Assembly (NCBI GenBank): GCA_905234855.1
Contig: CAJOIU010000007.1
Location: forward strand, 51,366-115,365
Length of the DNA stretch: 64,000 nucleotides
Source: an uncultured Oscillospiraceae bacterium
Lineage (GTDB): Bacteria; Bacillota; Clostridia; Oscillospirales; Oscillospiraceae
Direction of reading: 5' to 3'
Shown: positions 9,653-17,257 of the stretch, piece after piece
Layout of the letters: every line of letters begins with the position of its first letter
Numbering within the stretch: the first letter of the stretch is position 1
The notes under the pieces: model-generated
Told to the model about the DNA's origin: nothing
What the model saw: the letters and a program-made list of their open reading frames with translations, nothing else
The model's database searches: none
Program-made: the position numbers and the translations under genes

Positions 9653-9682
9653 TTTGCGTACTGCGCAAATTCTAAATAACAC
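9653..9682 (+). promoter_or_regulatory. Probable hup promoter with overlapping inverted repeat
   Basis: TTGCGT (9654-9659) and TAACAC (9677-9682) have a 17-nt spacer. A perfect inverted repeat TTTGCG/CGCAAA (9653-9658, 9664-9669) covers the -35 and could bind a dimeric regulator. Confidence 0.35.
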
Positions 9683-9724
9683 AAGAAAATGGCGGACAGC
9701 CGCCGAACAATTAGGAGGATTCAC

Positions 9725-10000
9725 ATGAACAAAGCAGAACTCATTGCCGTTGCCGCTGAGAAGGCCGGCCTGTCCAAGAAGGACACCGAGAAGGTCATCA
9801 ACGCTGCGCTTGACGCGATCACCGAGGCTCTTGTGGGCGGTGATAAGGTCCAGCTTGTCGGCTTCGGCGCTTTCGACGTCAAGGAGCGCGGCGAGCGTAT
9901 CGGCCGCAACCCCCAGACCAAGGAAGAGATCAAGATCCCCGCTTCCAAGGTTCCTCAGTTCAAGGCCGGCAAGGCTCTGAAGGACGCCGTCGCGAAGTAA
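9725..10000 (+). CDS. hup: HU-family DNA-binding protein
   Basis: 91 residues, the standard HU length. It binds and bends DNA without strong sequence preference as a homodimer in the nucleoid. [20 protein letters not shown] is the classic HU start. The conserved core is [20 protein letters not shown] then [20 protein letters not shown], which includes the DNA-intercalating Pro arm (RNPQT). The start is fixed by TAGGAGGATTCAC before the ATG; an upstream in-frame ATG at 9689 lacks a ribosome site. Codons are biased to C-ending pyrimidines, suggesting high expression. It is inserted between mazG and rqcP. Confidence 0.97.
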   Translation: MNKAELIAVAAEKAGLSKKDTEKVINAALDAITEALVGGDKVQLVGFGAFDVKERGERIGRNPQTKEEIKIPASKVPQFKAGKALKDAVAK

Positions 10001-10017
10001 CAGCGATCAGCATATCT

Positions 10018-10050
10018 GCGGCGCGGGTTATCCCGCGCCGCTTGCTATTT
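10018..10050 (+). terminator. Hairpin between hup and rqcP
   Basis: A perfect 10-bp GC stem (10018-10027 with 10032-10041) with a TTAT loop is followed by TTGCTATTT. It probably partly terminates hup transcripts, which fits much higher hup than rqcP expression. The rqcP ribosome site follows it. Confidence 0.7.
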
Positions 10051-10065
10051 CGGAGGAAAACCATT

Positions 10066-10305
10066 ATGCGTCTGGACAAATATCTGAAGGTTTCTCGCCT
10101 TATCAAGCGCCGCACGGTGGCAAACGAGGCGGCGGACGGCGGCCGGGTCACGGTGAACGGAACTGCCGCCAAGCCCTCCCGGGACGTGAAGCCCGGGGAT
10201 GTGATCGAGATCCGTTTCGGCGCCCGCACGGTGAAGGTCGAGGTGGTGTCTGTTGCAGAAAATACCTCGAAGGCCGATGCGCCAGCCATGTATCGGGAGC
10301 TGTGA
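10066..10305 (+). CDS. rqcP: S4-domain RNA-binding protein RqcP (YabO/Hsp15-like)
   Basis: 79 residues, matching YabO/RqcP. An S4 domain covers residues 1-50: MRLDKYLKVSRLIKRRTVAN then EAADGGRVTVNGTAAKPSRD and VKPGDVIEI. In Bacillus the protein binds stalled 50S-peptidyl-tRNA with RqcH and supports alanine tailing of stuck chains; Hsp15 is the proteobacterial relative. The start is chosen from CGGAGGAAAACC before ATG 10066; ATG 10042 is in the hup-rqcP hairpin region. Position after mazG and hup is the conserved yab context, but yabP, yabQ and divIC, which normally follow, are absent here. Confidence 0.9.
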   Translation: MRLDKYLKVSRLIKRRTVANEAADGGRVTVNGTAAKPSRDVKPGDVIEIRFGARTVKVEVVSVAENTSKADAPAMYREL

Positions 10306-10466
10306 ATTCGACAGAGTATGCGGTTTTTTGCATAAAACAACACTCTTTTTTGTGTAAAACTCTGTTGAGAATGTTGGAAACGAACGCTTTGCGGGGCGTC
10401 TGCATGGGAAAACGCGCCGGCGGTTATGCAGTCCGTTTGAATATTTACGGCATATTTGGGGACTTG

Positions 10467-10500
10467 CCTCCATATCCATGGGATATGGGGGTGCTTTTTT
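10467..10500 (+). terminator. Terminator-like hairpin that also contains the dacF ribosome site
   Basis: An 11-bp stem (10467-10477 with 10481-10491, one G-U pair, ATG loop) is followed by TGCTTTTTT and then at once by the dacF ATG. The GGGGG ribosome site (10487-10491) is inside the 3' arm. It looks like an intrinsic terminator of rqcP merged with the dacF translation start. The remaining 10306-10466 holds no gene that I can see. Confidence 0.6.
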
Positions 10501-11649
10501 ATGAAAAGACTGATATCGGCAGCGCTGGCCGTCCTGCTGCTCACGGGGCAGGCGTCGGCGTTTTCACCTCGGACGGACGGGGATATCTCCGTGGCCGCGC
10601 CGTATGCCGTGCTGATGGAAAAAACCACCGGGACGGTCATTTATGAAAAACAAGCGCACGAGCATTGCTCCCCAGCCAGCGTGACGAAGGTGATGACGAT
10701 GCTGCTCATCACGGAGGCCATCGAAGCCGGACGGCTCTCCCCGGAGGCGATGGTGACGGCGAGCGACGCCGCGGCCTCCATGGGCGGCAGCCAGATCTGG
10801 CTGGAGCAGGGGGAGAGGATGAGCGTTTCGGAAATGCTCAAATGCGTTGCCGTGGTGAGCGCTAACGACTGTGCCGTGGCGCTGGCGGAGGAGCTTTGCG
10901 GCACTGAGGAGGCATTCGTGCAGCGGATGAACGAGCGGGCGGCTGAGCTCGGCATGGAGGATACGCATTTCACGAACTGTACCGGCCTTTTTGACGACGA
11001 AGCACACTATACCTCGGCATATGATATCGCGATCATGTCCCGGGAGCTCATCTCCCATGAGTTCATCAAGCAGTATACGACCGTCTGGATGGATACCGTC
11101 CGGGGCGGGAAATTCGGCCTTTCCAATACAAATAAGCTGATCTTCTATTACGACGGCGCAACGGGTCTTAAAACCGGTTTCACCTCCAAGGCCATGTACT
11201 GCCTGTCCGCCACGGCGGAACGGGACGGCGTGGAATACATCGCAGTGGTGCTGCATGCTGATACCTCCGCCGATCGGTTTGAAAGCGCCAAGACCCTCCT
11301 CAGCTATGGCTTTGCCAATTTCGATATCACGTCCCTGCGTCCGGCGCAGGCGCTGCCGCCGGTGCGGATCGGGCTGGGGACGAAGGAGAGCCTGCAGCCG
11401 GTGTTCGACGGCGCGGAATACCTGCTGGAGGAGAAGGGCGTCATTTCGGAGCTGAGCTTTGAAATCGACCTGCCGGAAAGTGTGGACGCGCCGGTGGCGG
11501 CGGGGCAGAAGCTGGGTATCCTCACCGTGCGCAGCGGTGAGGTGGTGCTGGCGGAAATCGACATCGTGTCCCCCGAGACAGTGGAACGGCTGGGGTTTTG
11601 GGACGTGTATGGGCGGATACTGGGGGCTTTGATTGGTCGGACAATGTAA
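10501..11649 (+). CDS. dacF: D-alanyl-D-alanine carboxypeptidase (DacF/PBP5 type)
   Basis: 382 residues. A signal peptide (MKRLISAALAVLLLTGQASA) is followed by the S11 peptidase fold. The serine motif SVTKVM (nucleophile in SxxK) is near residue 57, the SxN motif SAND near 120, and the KTG motif (TGLKTGFTSKA) near 222. The enzyme trims the terminal D-Ala from peptidoglycan stem pentapeptides outside the membrane. The C-terminal ~100 residues form the PBP5_C beta domain and end in a short amphipathic helix (WDVYGRILGALIGRTM) typical of membrane attachment. Start at ATG 10501 gives a proper signal peptide; the upstream ATG 10456 does not. Among sporulation genes, DacF is the likeliest paralogue, but vegetative DacA cannot be excluded. 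Confidence 0.93.
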   Translation: MKRLISAALAVLLLTGQASAFSPRTDGDISVAAPYAVLMEKTTGTVIYEKQAHEHCSPASVTKVMTMLLITEAIEAGRLSPEAMVTASDAAASMGGSQIWLEQGERMSVSEMLKCVAVVSANDCAVALAEELCGTEEAFVQRMNERAAELGMEDTHFTNCTGLFDDEAHYTSAYDIAIMSRELISHEFIKQYTTVWMDTVRGGKFGLSNTNKLIFYYDGATGLKTGFTSKAMYCLSATAERDGVEYIAVVLHADTSADRFESAKTLLSYGFANFDITSLRPAQALPPVRIGLGTKESLQPVFDGAEYLLEEKGVISELSFEIDLPESVDAPVAAGQKLGILTVRSGEVVLAEIDIVSPETVERLGFWDVYGRILGALIGRTM

Positions 11650-11720
11650 AAATCGCCCCATTTTTATGCAAAAACGGTGCAAAAAAAGGGCTATTTGCCC
11701 CACTTCGTGGAAATGCGGAC

Positions 11721-11749
11721 TTGAAAAACGGCGGAGGATGGGCTATAAT
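11721..11749 (+). promoter_or_regulatory. Sigma-A promoter of pgi
   Basis: TTGAAA (11721-11726) and TATAAT (11744-11749) are exactly 17 nt apart, about 48 nt before the pgi start. This position rules out the upstream in-frame start at 11598. Confidence 0.75.
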
Positions 11750-11804
11750 ACCAGCGAATCTCAGCAGATGTTGGTCTGCGATACAGAATGTGAGGATAAA
11801 AAAC

Positions 11805-13073
11805 ATGGTTAAGGTCGATCTGTCCGGCGTGCAGGGTTTTCTGGAAGGAGCGGGGCCGGATTACGGCGCGGCCTCCGTGGCGCACCGCGCTTTGGCGGAG
11901 GGGACATGGGCCGGCGCGGAGTTTACGGGCTGGCGGCAGCTTCCCCGGCGCGTGCAGGGGGAGGAGCTCAAGAAGATCCTTGCCGCGGCGGAGCGCATCC
12001 GCGATACGAGCGAGGTGCTGGTGGTCGTCGGCATCGGCGGCAGCTATCTCGGCGCGCGGGCGGGCATCGAGCTGATCCAGCCGAAAAACGGGCCGGAGAT
12101 CATTTTTGCCGGCAACGGCCTTTCCGCGGACGATCTGAACGATAAGCTGGAGCGGCTGGGCGACCGGGAGTTTTCCGTGAACGTGGTCTCGAAATCCGGC
12201 ACTACGCTGGAGCCGGCGGCGGCCTTTCGGGTATTCAAAGCGCTCGCGGAGAAGAAATACGGCGCGGGCGCAAAAAAGCGCATCTATGCCACGACGGACG
12301 CGGCCAGGGGCGTTTTGAAATCCATCGCGGACGCGGAGGGATATGACACATTCGTGGTGCCGGACGACGTGGGCGGACGGTTCTCTGTTCTTTCGGCGGT
12401 GGGGCTGCTGCCGCTGGCGGCGGCTGGCTGCGATGTACGCACGCTGGTTGGCACGGCTGCGGAGGCGATGTATGCTCTCGACCTGCGCAGTCCGGAAAAC
12501 CCCGCATGGCAGTATGCCGCGGTGCGCAACGCCCTCTATGCCAAGGGCAAGACCATCGAGCTTCTGGCCTGTTATGAGCCGTCCTTCCGCTTCTTTGCAG
12601 AGTGGTGGAAGCAGCTCTACGGCGAGAGCGAGGGCAAAAACGGCGTCGGCATCTATCCCGCGTCCGTGGAATACAACGCCGACCTGCACTCCATGGGGCA
12701 GTATATCCAAGAGGGGCCTCGCACGCTGATGGAAACGGTGGTGAGCTTTGACCGTCCCCGCCGCGATTTTGAGATGCCGTTTTCCATGGGCGACGCCGAC
12801 GGGCTGAATTACCTCGCCGGGCGCAAATTCTCCGATATCTCCCGGGTGGCGATGGAGGCTGTCAAGGCTGCGCACATCGCCGGCGGCGTACCGAATATCG
12901 GCATTTCCGTCCCACTGCGGGACGAGGCGGGCTTTGCCGATCTCGTCTGCTTCTTCGAGACGGCCTGCGCCATCAGCGGCTATATGCTGGGGGTGAATCC
13001 ATTCGATCAGCCGGGGGTGGAGGCGTATAAAAAGAACATGTTCCGCATGCTCGGCAAGCCGGGCGCGCAATAA
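11805..13073 (+). CDS. pgi: Glucose-6-phosphate isomerase
   Basis: 422 residues, the short Firmicutes form. It interconverts glucose 6-phosphate and fructose 6-phosphate in glycolysis. The sugar-phosphate-binding loop VVGIGGSYLGARAGIEL is near residues 69-85 and the second phosphate loop VVSKSGTTLEPAAAFR near 126-141. The C-terminal signature region VNPFDQPGVEAYKKNMF has the catalytic Lys. The start ATG 11805 is preceded by TGAGGA and lies downstream of the promoter at 11721-11749. It is followed by a GC-rich hairpin and appears to be a single-gene unit. Confidence 0.97.
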   Translation: MVKVDLSGVQGFLEGAGPDYGAASVAHRALAEGTWAGAEFTGWRQLPRRVQGEELKKILAAAERIRDTSEVLVVVGIGGSYLGARAGIELIQPKNGPEIIFAGNGLSADDLNDKLERLGDREFSVNVVSKSGTTLEPAAAFRVFKALAEKKYGAGAKKRIYATTDAARGVLKSIADAEGYDTFVVPDDVGGRFSVLSAVGLLPLAAAGCDVRTLVGTAAEAMYALDLRSPENPAWQYAAVRNALYAKGKTIELLACYEPSFRFFAEWWKQLYGESEGKNGVGIYPASVEYNADLHSMGQYIQEGPRTLMETVVSFDRPRRDFEMPFSMGDADGLNYLAGRKFSDISRVAMEAVKAAHIAGGVPNIGISVPLRDEAGFADLVCFFETACAISGYMLGVNPFDQPGVEAYKKNMFRMLGKPGAQ

Positions 13074-13080
13074 AAGCCAA

Positions 13081-13106
13081 GGACGCCGCGGGAGACCGCG
13101 GCGTCC
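13081..13106. terminator. GC-rich hairpin after pgi
   Basis: A perfect 11-bp stem (13081-13091 with 13096-13106) closes on a GAGA tetraloop. On the plus strand it is followed by A-rich rather than T-rich sequence, so it may be a poor intrinsic terminator or mainly an RNA-stabilising stem. Confidence 0.5.
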
Positions 13107-13138
13107 AAAAAATTATCGGGGAATTTCGCACATTCCCA

Positions 13139-13167
13139 TTGCAGGAAGAGCCGAAAGATGGTATGAT
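13139..13167 (+). promoter_or_regulatory. Sigma-A promoter of the small P-loop gene
   Basis: TTGCAG (13139-13144) and TATGAT (13162-13167) are spaced by 17 nt, ahead of AAGGAG at 13183-13188. Confidence 0.6.
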
Positions 13168-13199
13168 ATCCTTACAAAAGACAAGGAGCGTGACTACCG

Positions 13200-13613
13200 T
13201 TGGTTAGATTGATCATGGGTCTCAAAGGGACCGGCAAAACAAAGACTTTGGTCGAGATGGTACGCAAGGCGGTCGATGAAGAGCACGGCGACGTGATCTG
13301 CATCGAAAAGGATAAGGTTCTTACTTACGACATCCCGTATCAGGCGCGGCTGGTTCACGCCGCGCAGTACGGCATCAACTCTCTGGAGCTGATGTGCGGC
13401 TTCATCAGCGGTCTTGCCGCCGGCAACTTTGACATCACCCATGTCTTTATCGATAACCTCTTCAAGATCATCGGAAATGTCGATGCGGAGGTTCTTGCGG
13501 GCTTCCTCGCTTGGCTCGAGAAGTTCGGCGATGTGGAGGGCATCACCTTCACGGTGACCGTCTCCGCCGACCCCGCCGAGTTCGGAGAGGCTGTTACCAA
13601 ATATCTTGCCTGA
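13200..13613 (+). CDS. Small conserved P-loop NTPase-like protein of unknown role
   Basis: 137 residues from a TTG start that sits 11 nt after AAGGAG; ATG 13215 would leave the Walker A too close to the N-terminus. MGLKGTGKTKTLVEMV is a Walker A loop at about residues 6-14. ITHVFIDNLFKII resembles a Walker B strand. The rest is a compact alpha/beta domain with no other motif I recognise. Clostridial genomes carry similar short proteins, sometimes labelled as PilT-like, but nothing here supports a pilus function. It has its own promoter and terminator. A nucleotide-binding regulator or kinase is possible; I do not assign a function. Confidence 0.75.
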   Translation: MVRLIMGLKGTGKTKTLVEMVRKAVDEEHGDVICIEKDKVLTYDIPYQARLVHAAQYGINSLELMCGFISGLAAGNFDITHVFIDNLFKIIGNVDAEVLAGFLAWLEKFGDVEGITFTVTVSADPAEFGEAVTKYLA

Positions 13614-13621
13614 ACAGGCGG

Positions 13622-13654
13622 AAAAAGGCGGAGCCGGAAAGGCTCCGCCTTTTT
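13622..13654. terminator. Bidirectional terminator between convergent genes
   Basis: A perfect stem (AAAAAGGCGGAGCC 13622-13635, GGCTCCGCCTTTTT 13641-13654) with GGAAA loop has A-run and T-run on either side. It serves the P-loop gene on the plus strand and the cysteine desulfurase on the minus strand. Confidence 0.9.
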
Positions 13655-13665
13655 ATTCTCATACA

Positions 13666-14796
13666 TCAGGTGCGGATCAGCGAATCGGCCGCGTCCTTCA
13701 GAGCGGCGCAGAAGCGAAGGATCTCCTCCTCCGTTGTGAACCGACACAGGGACACCCGGATCGAGCCGTCAATCACCGGCGCGGGCAGACCCATCGCCGC
13801 CAGCACATGGCTGCGTGCTCCCTTCTTGCAGGCTGAACCCTTCGATACGAAGATCCCGCGGCCGTCGAGATAGTTCAGCAGCACCTCGCTCCGATACCCG
13901 GGAAGGGAGAGATTCATAATATGCGGCGCGCCGCCGCCGATCACGGTGAGCGTCGGCAGCGTTTCCCGCAGCGTGCCGACGCACAGCTCGCGCAGCGCCG
14001 CCATACGGGCATGGGCGGCTTTATCCTTCCGAGCGGCGTTCACCGCGGCGGAAAAGGCGCAGATGCCGGGCATGTTCTCCGTGCCGGAGCGCCGTCCGTC
14101 CTCCTGTCCGCCGCCCAGCATAAGCGGCGGAAGCCGCAGCCCCCGTCGGATATAGAGCGCGCCCGTTCCCTTCGGCGCGTGGATCTTATGGGCGGATAGC
14201 GTTATCATATCCGCACCGAGGTTTTTTGCTGTGAAGGGCAGCTTCATATACCCCTGCACCGCGTCCGTGTGGAGCAGCGCGGAGGAACCGTTTTTTTTCA
14301 TCGCCCGAGCAATGCCGGGAATGTCGGTGATCGCGCCGGTCTCGTTATTCACCAGCATGAGGCTCACAAGAACGGTATCCGGCCGCAGGGCGGCAATCAC
14401 ATCCTCTGCATGGATCGAGCCGTCCTTGGCGGGGGACAGGCGGGTGATCTCATATCCCTGCGATTCCAGATGATCGAGGGTGCGCAGGACGGCCGCGTGC
14501 TCCGCCTCAGAGCTGACGATATGCCGTCCCTTGTGGCGCATGAGCTGCGCGCCGGAGCGGATCGCCCAGTTATCGCCCTCCGTACCGCCTGCGGTAAAGA
14601 AGATCTCCTCCGGCGCGGCGCCGAGGGAGACGGCAACGGCCGTCCGGGCGGCTTTGAGCAAGGCTCGCGCCTCGCGGCCGGGGCCGTGCGTGGAGCTGGG
14701 GTTGCCGAAAGCCTCCGTCATGCAGCGTACGGCAGCCTCCGCCGCCTCGGGGCATACCTTGGTCGTGGCGGCGTTATCCAAATAAATCTGTTCCAT
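13666..14796 (-). CDS. Cysteine desulfurase (NifS/IscS family)
   Basis: 376 residues. This PLP enzyme removes sulfur from cysteine as an enzyme persulfide for Fe-S clusters or tRNA thiolation. IYLDNAATTKVCPEAAEA is the family N-terminus. The PLP lysine is in TLSAHKIHAPKGTGALYIRR (HK motif), and the persulfide Cys is in SKGSACKKGARSHVL. The C-terminus fits the IscS-like group I/II boundary, so nifS versus iscS is not decided. The start ATG 14796 has GGTGAT upstream, while the alternative GTG at 14808 has nothing. It diverges from mtaB with only 33 bp between the start codons; both proteins work with sulfur and Fe-S clusters, so the pairing makes biological sense. Confidence 0.93.
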   Translation of the reverse strand: MEQIYLDNAATTKVCPEAAEAAVRCMTEAFGNPSSTHGPGREARALLKAARTAVAVSLGAAPEEIFFTAGGTEGDNWAIRSGAQLMRHKGRHIVSSEAEHAAVLRTLDHLESQGYEITRLSPAKDGSIHAEDVIAALRPDTVLVSLMLVNNETGAITDIPGIARAMKKNGSSALLHTDAVQGYMKLPFTAKNLGADMITLSAHKIHAPKGTGALYIRRGLRLPPLMLGGGQEDGRRSGTENMPGICAFSAAVNAARKDKAAHARMAALRELCVGTLRETLPTLTVIGGGAPHIMNLSLPGYRSEVLLNYLDGRGIFVSKGSACKKGARSHVLAAMGLPAPVIDGSIRVSLCRFTTEEEILRFCAALKDAADSLIRT

Positions 14797-14816
14797 CAAT
14801 TTTATCACCGCATAGG

Positions 14817-14845
14817 ATTATATACGCACATGGAAGAAAAAACAA
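14817..14845 (-). promoter_or_regulatory. Promoter of the cysteine desulfurase, lying over the mtaB start
   Basis: On the minus strand TTGTTT (14845-14840) and TATAAT (14822-14817) are 17 nt apart. The -35 lies inside the first codons of mtaB, so the two divergent genes must share or exclude polymerase there. Confidence 0.6.
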
Positions 14846-16101
14846 GCCAAAGGACATACGCGGTCTATACGCTTGGCTGCAAGGTCAATCAATATGAAAC
14901 GCAGGCCATTGAAACGATGCTGCGCGCCCGGGGGTTTGTGCCGGCGGAGGAGGACGCGGACGTGATCCTCGTGAACACCTGCGCCGTCACGGCGGAGAGC
15001 GGCCGGAAATCCCGGCAGGCAATCCGCCGCCTTCAGGGAAAGCATCCGCGCGCCCTCACGGCGGTCTGCGGCTGCTTTTCGCAGCTCGAGCCGGAGGCGG
15101 TTCGGGGGCTGGGCGCGGATATCGTGTTCGGCAGCGGAGAGAAAGAAAAGCTCGCGGCGGCCATCGATGCCGCGGTGCCGGTCATGATGATCGACGATCC
15201 GTTCAAGCGGCGGTATTTCGAGCCGCTGCCTGCCGGAGCCGTGGCGGGACGTACCCGGGCGATGCTGAAGATCCAAGACGGCTGCGATAATTTCTGCGCC
15301 TATTGCGTGATCCCTTATACCCGCGGCCGGGTGCGGTCGCTGCCCCTCGAAGACTGCACGGCGCAGGCAGCGAGACTTGCCGCGGAGGGGTTTGCGGAGA
15401 TCGTGGTGACCGGCATCGAGATCGCATCCTACGGAAAGGATCTGCCCGGAAAGCCCGGTCTCGCTGACGCGGTGGAGAGCATCGCAAGGGCTGCGCCGGA
15501 TACCCGTATCCATCTCGGTTCGCTGGAGCCGACCGCCGTGACGGAGGGATTCTGTGCTCGGCTCGCGGCGCTGGGGAACGTATGCCCCCATTTTCATCTC
15601 TCGCTCCAATCCGGCTGCGACGATACGCTGCGCCGGATGCGCCGGAAATACGACACCGCCGCGTTTTATGCCTGCTGCAGCCGCCTGCGGGATCATTTTC
15701 CCGGCTGCAGCCTGACGGCCGACCTCATCTGCGGCTTTCCCGGAGAGACGGAGAAACAGTTTACGGAAACGCTGGCGTTTCTGGAGCGCTGCGGCTTCTC
15801 CTTTGTCCATGCATTTCCCTATTCCGTCCGGCCGGGGACCAAGGCCGCGGAGTTGCCCGATCAGCTTCCAAAGGCGGAGAAGGAGGATCGGGTTCGAAAA
15901 GCAAACGAGGTCATTCGCCGTCTGCAGGAGGAGTATCTTACCGGGTGTGTCGGGAAGACCCTGCCGGTGCTGTTCGAGAGTCCCCGGGAGGGACACGCGG
16001 ATAATTACTGCGTGGTGGTCACAGAGCGTGATTTTCCCCGGGGGACTGTGCAGAATATCCAAATTACGGGTACGGACGGCCAGAGGCTTTTGGGAAAATG
16101 A
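14830..16101 (+). CDS. mtaB: tRNA t6A37 methylthiotransferase MtaB
   Basis: 423 residues. This radical SAM enzyme converts t6A37 of tRNA to ms2t6A37. The N-terminal UPF0004 domain holds the auxiliary 4Fe-4S cysteines (YTLGCKVNQYETQAIE, VNTCAVTAESGRKSRQ, CGCFSQL). The radical SAM CxxxCxxC motif is CDNFCAYCVIPYTRGRVRS near residue 153. A C-terminal TRAM-like segment (LPVLFESPREGHADNYCVVV) completes the family layout. LGCKVN and ITGIE-type motifs fit MtaB better than MiaB or RimO. The start ATG 14830 matches the family N-terminus. The long reading frame to 14269 overlaps the divergent cysteine desulfurase and is not coding there. Confidence 0.95.
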   Translation: MEEKTSQRTYAVYTLGCKVNQYETQAIETMLRARGFVPAEEDADVILVNTCAVTAESGRKSRQAIRRLQGKHPRALTAVCGCFSQLEPEAVRGLGADIVFGSGEKEKLAAAIDAAVPVMMIDDPFKRRYFEPLPAGAVAGRTRAMLKIQDGCDNFCAYCVIPYTRGRVRSLPLEDCTAQAARLAAEGFAEIVVTGIEIASYGKDLPGKPGLADAVESIARAAPDTRIHLGSLEPTAVTEGFCARLAALGNVCPHFHLSLQSGCDDTLRRMRRKYDTAAFYACCSRLRDHFPGCSLTADLICGFPGETEKQFTETLAFLERCGFSFVHAFPYSVRPGTKAAELPDQLPKAEKEDRVRKANEVIRRLQEEYLTGCVGKTLPVLFESPREGHADNYCVVVTERDFPRGTVQNIQITGTDGQRLLGK

Positions 16102-16104
16102 AAT

Positions 16105-16133
16105 TTGCAATCCTTACGGCATAGAGATATAAT
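16105..16133 (+). promoter_or_regulatory. Sigma-A promoter of serC-serA
   Basis: TTGCAA (16105-16110) and TATAAT (16128-16133) are exactly 17 nt apart, 39 nt before the serC start. Confidence 0.75.
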
Positions 16134-16171
16134 ATAGTTGTTTAATGTAATAAATTCCGCGAGGTAGACCG

Positions 16172-17257
16172 ATGAATAGAGAAGAGGTTTTTAATTTTTC
16201 CGCGGGGCCGTCCGTCCTGCCGCGGGAGGCGCTCGAACGCGCCGCGGCGGAGATGCTCAACTACAACGGCAGCGGCATGTCCGTCATGGAGATGAGCCAC
16301 CGCAGCAGCTTTTTTCAAGAGATCTTTGATGCGACGAAGGCCAAGCTCAAGGCCGCGCTGAACGTCCCCGATACCCATGAGATCCTGTTTCTGCAGGGGG
16401 GCGCGTCGCTCCAGTTTTCCATGATCCCGCTGAATCTGCTGGAGGACGGCGCGGCGGATTACGCCGTTACGGGGAATTTCGCCCGCATCGCCATGAAGGA
16501 AGCGAAGAAATACGGCGATATCCGTGTGGCCGCCAGCTCCGAGGCGGATAACTTCACCTATATCCCCACACAGGCGGAGCTGACGCTCACGCCGGGCGCG
16601 AAGTATTTCTATTACTGCGCGAACAACACCATATACGGCACCGAATGGGGCTATGTCCCGGAAACAGACGCGCCGCTCGTGTGCGATATGAGCTCCGATA
16701 TCCTCTCCCGACCCGTGGATGTGTCGAAATACGGCCTTATCATGGCCGGCGCACAGAAGAATATGGCGCCCGCGGGCGTCACCGTCGTCATTATCGACAA
16801 GGCTCTGGCCGGGCGGGAAATGCCCATCACCCCTCTGATGCTCAGCTACAAGACCATGATCGAGAAGGACAGCATGTATAACACCCCGCCATGCTGGTGC
16901 ATCTATATGCTGGGGCTCACTCTCGACTGGCTGGAGAAGCAGGGGGGCGTTGCCGGTATGGAGGCCATCAAGCACGAGAAGGCCGCCATGATCTATGATA
17001 TCCTCGACAACAGCAGACTGTATAAGCCCCATGCCCGCATGGACTCCCGCAGCGAGATGAACATCACCTTCCGTACGGGAGACGCCGATCTCGACGCCCA
17101 GTTTGCCAGGGAGGCGCAGGCGCAGGGGCTCATGAACCTGAAGGGACACCGCAGCGTAGGCGGCATTCGCGCCTCGCTGTATAACGCACAGCCGATGGAG
17201 GGCGTGAAGGCGCTCGCGGCGTATATGAAGGAATTTGAGGTAAAGCATCATGTATGA
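16172..17257 (+). CDS. serC: Phosphoserine aminotransferase
   Basis: 361 residues, normal SerC length. It transaminates 3-phosphohydroxypyruvate to phosphoserine with glutamate, using PLP. VFNFSAGPSVLPREALERAA is the family N-terminus. FLQGGASLQFSMIPLNLL binds the cofactor phosphate, and the PLP lysine is in IMAGAQKNMAPAGVTVV. The C-terminal LKGHRSVGGIRASLYNA holds the substrate-phosphate arginines. It shares eight bases with serA and is almost certainly co-transcribed and translationally coupled with it. No serB is present in the window. Confidence 0.97.
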   Translation: MNREEVFNFSAGPSVLPREALERAAAEMLNYNGSGMSVMEMSHRSSFFQEIFDATKAKLKAALNVPDTHEILFLQGGASLQFSMIPLNLLEDGAADYAVTGNFARIAMKEAKKYGDIRVAASSEADNFTYIPTQAELTLTPGAKYFYYCANNTIYGTEWGYVPETDAPLVCDMSSDILSRPVDVSKYGLIMAGAQKNMAPAGVTVVIIDKALAGREMPITPLMLSYKTMIEKDSMYNTPPCWCIYMLGLTLDWLEKQGGVAGMEAIKHEKAAMIYDILDNSRLYKPHARMDSRSEMNITFRTGDADLDAQFAREAQAQGLMNLKGHRSVGGIRASLYNAQPMEGVKALAAYMKEFEVKHHV

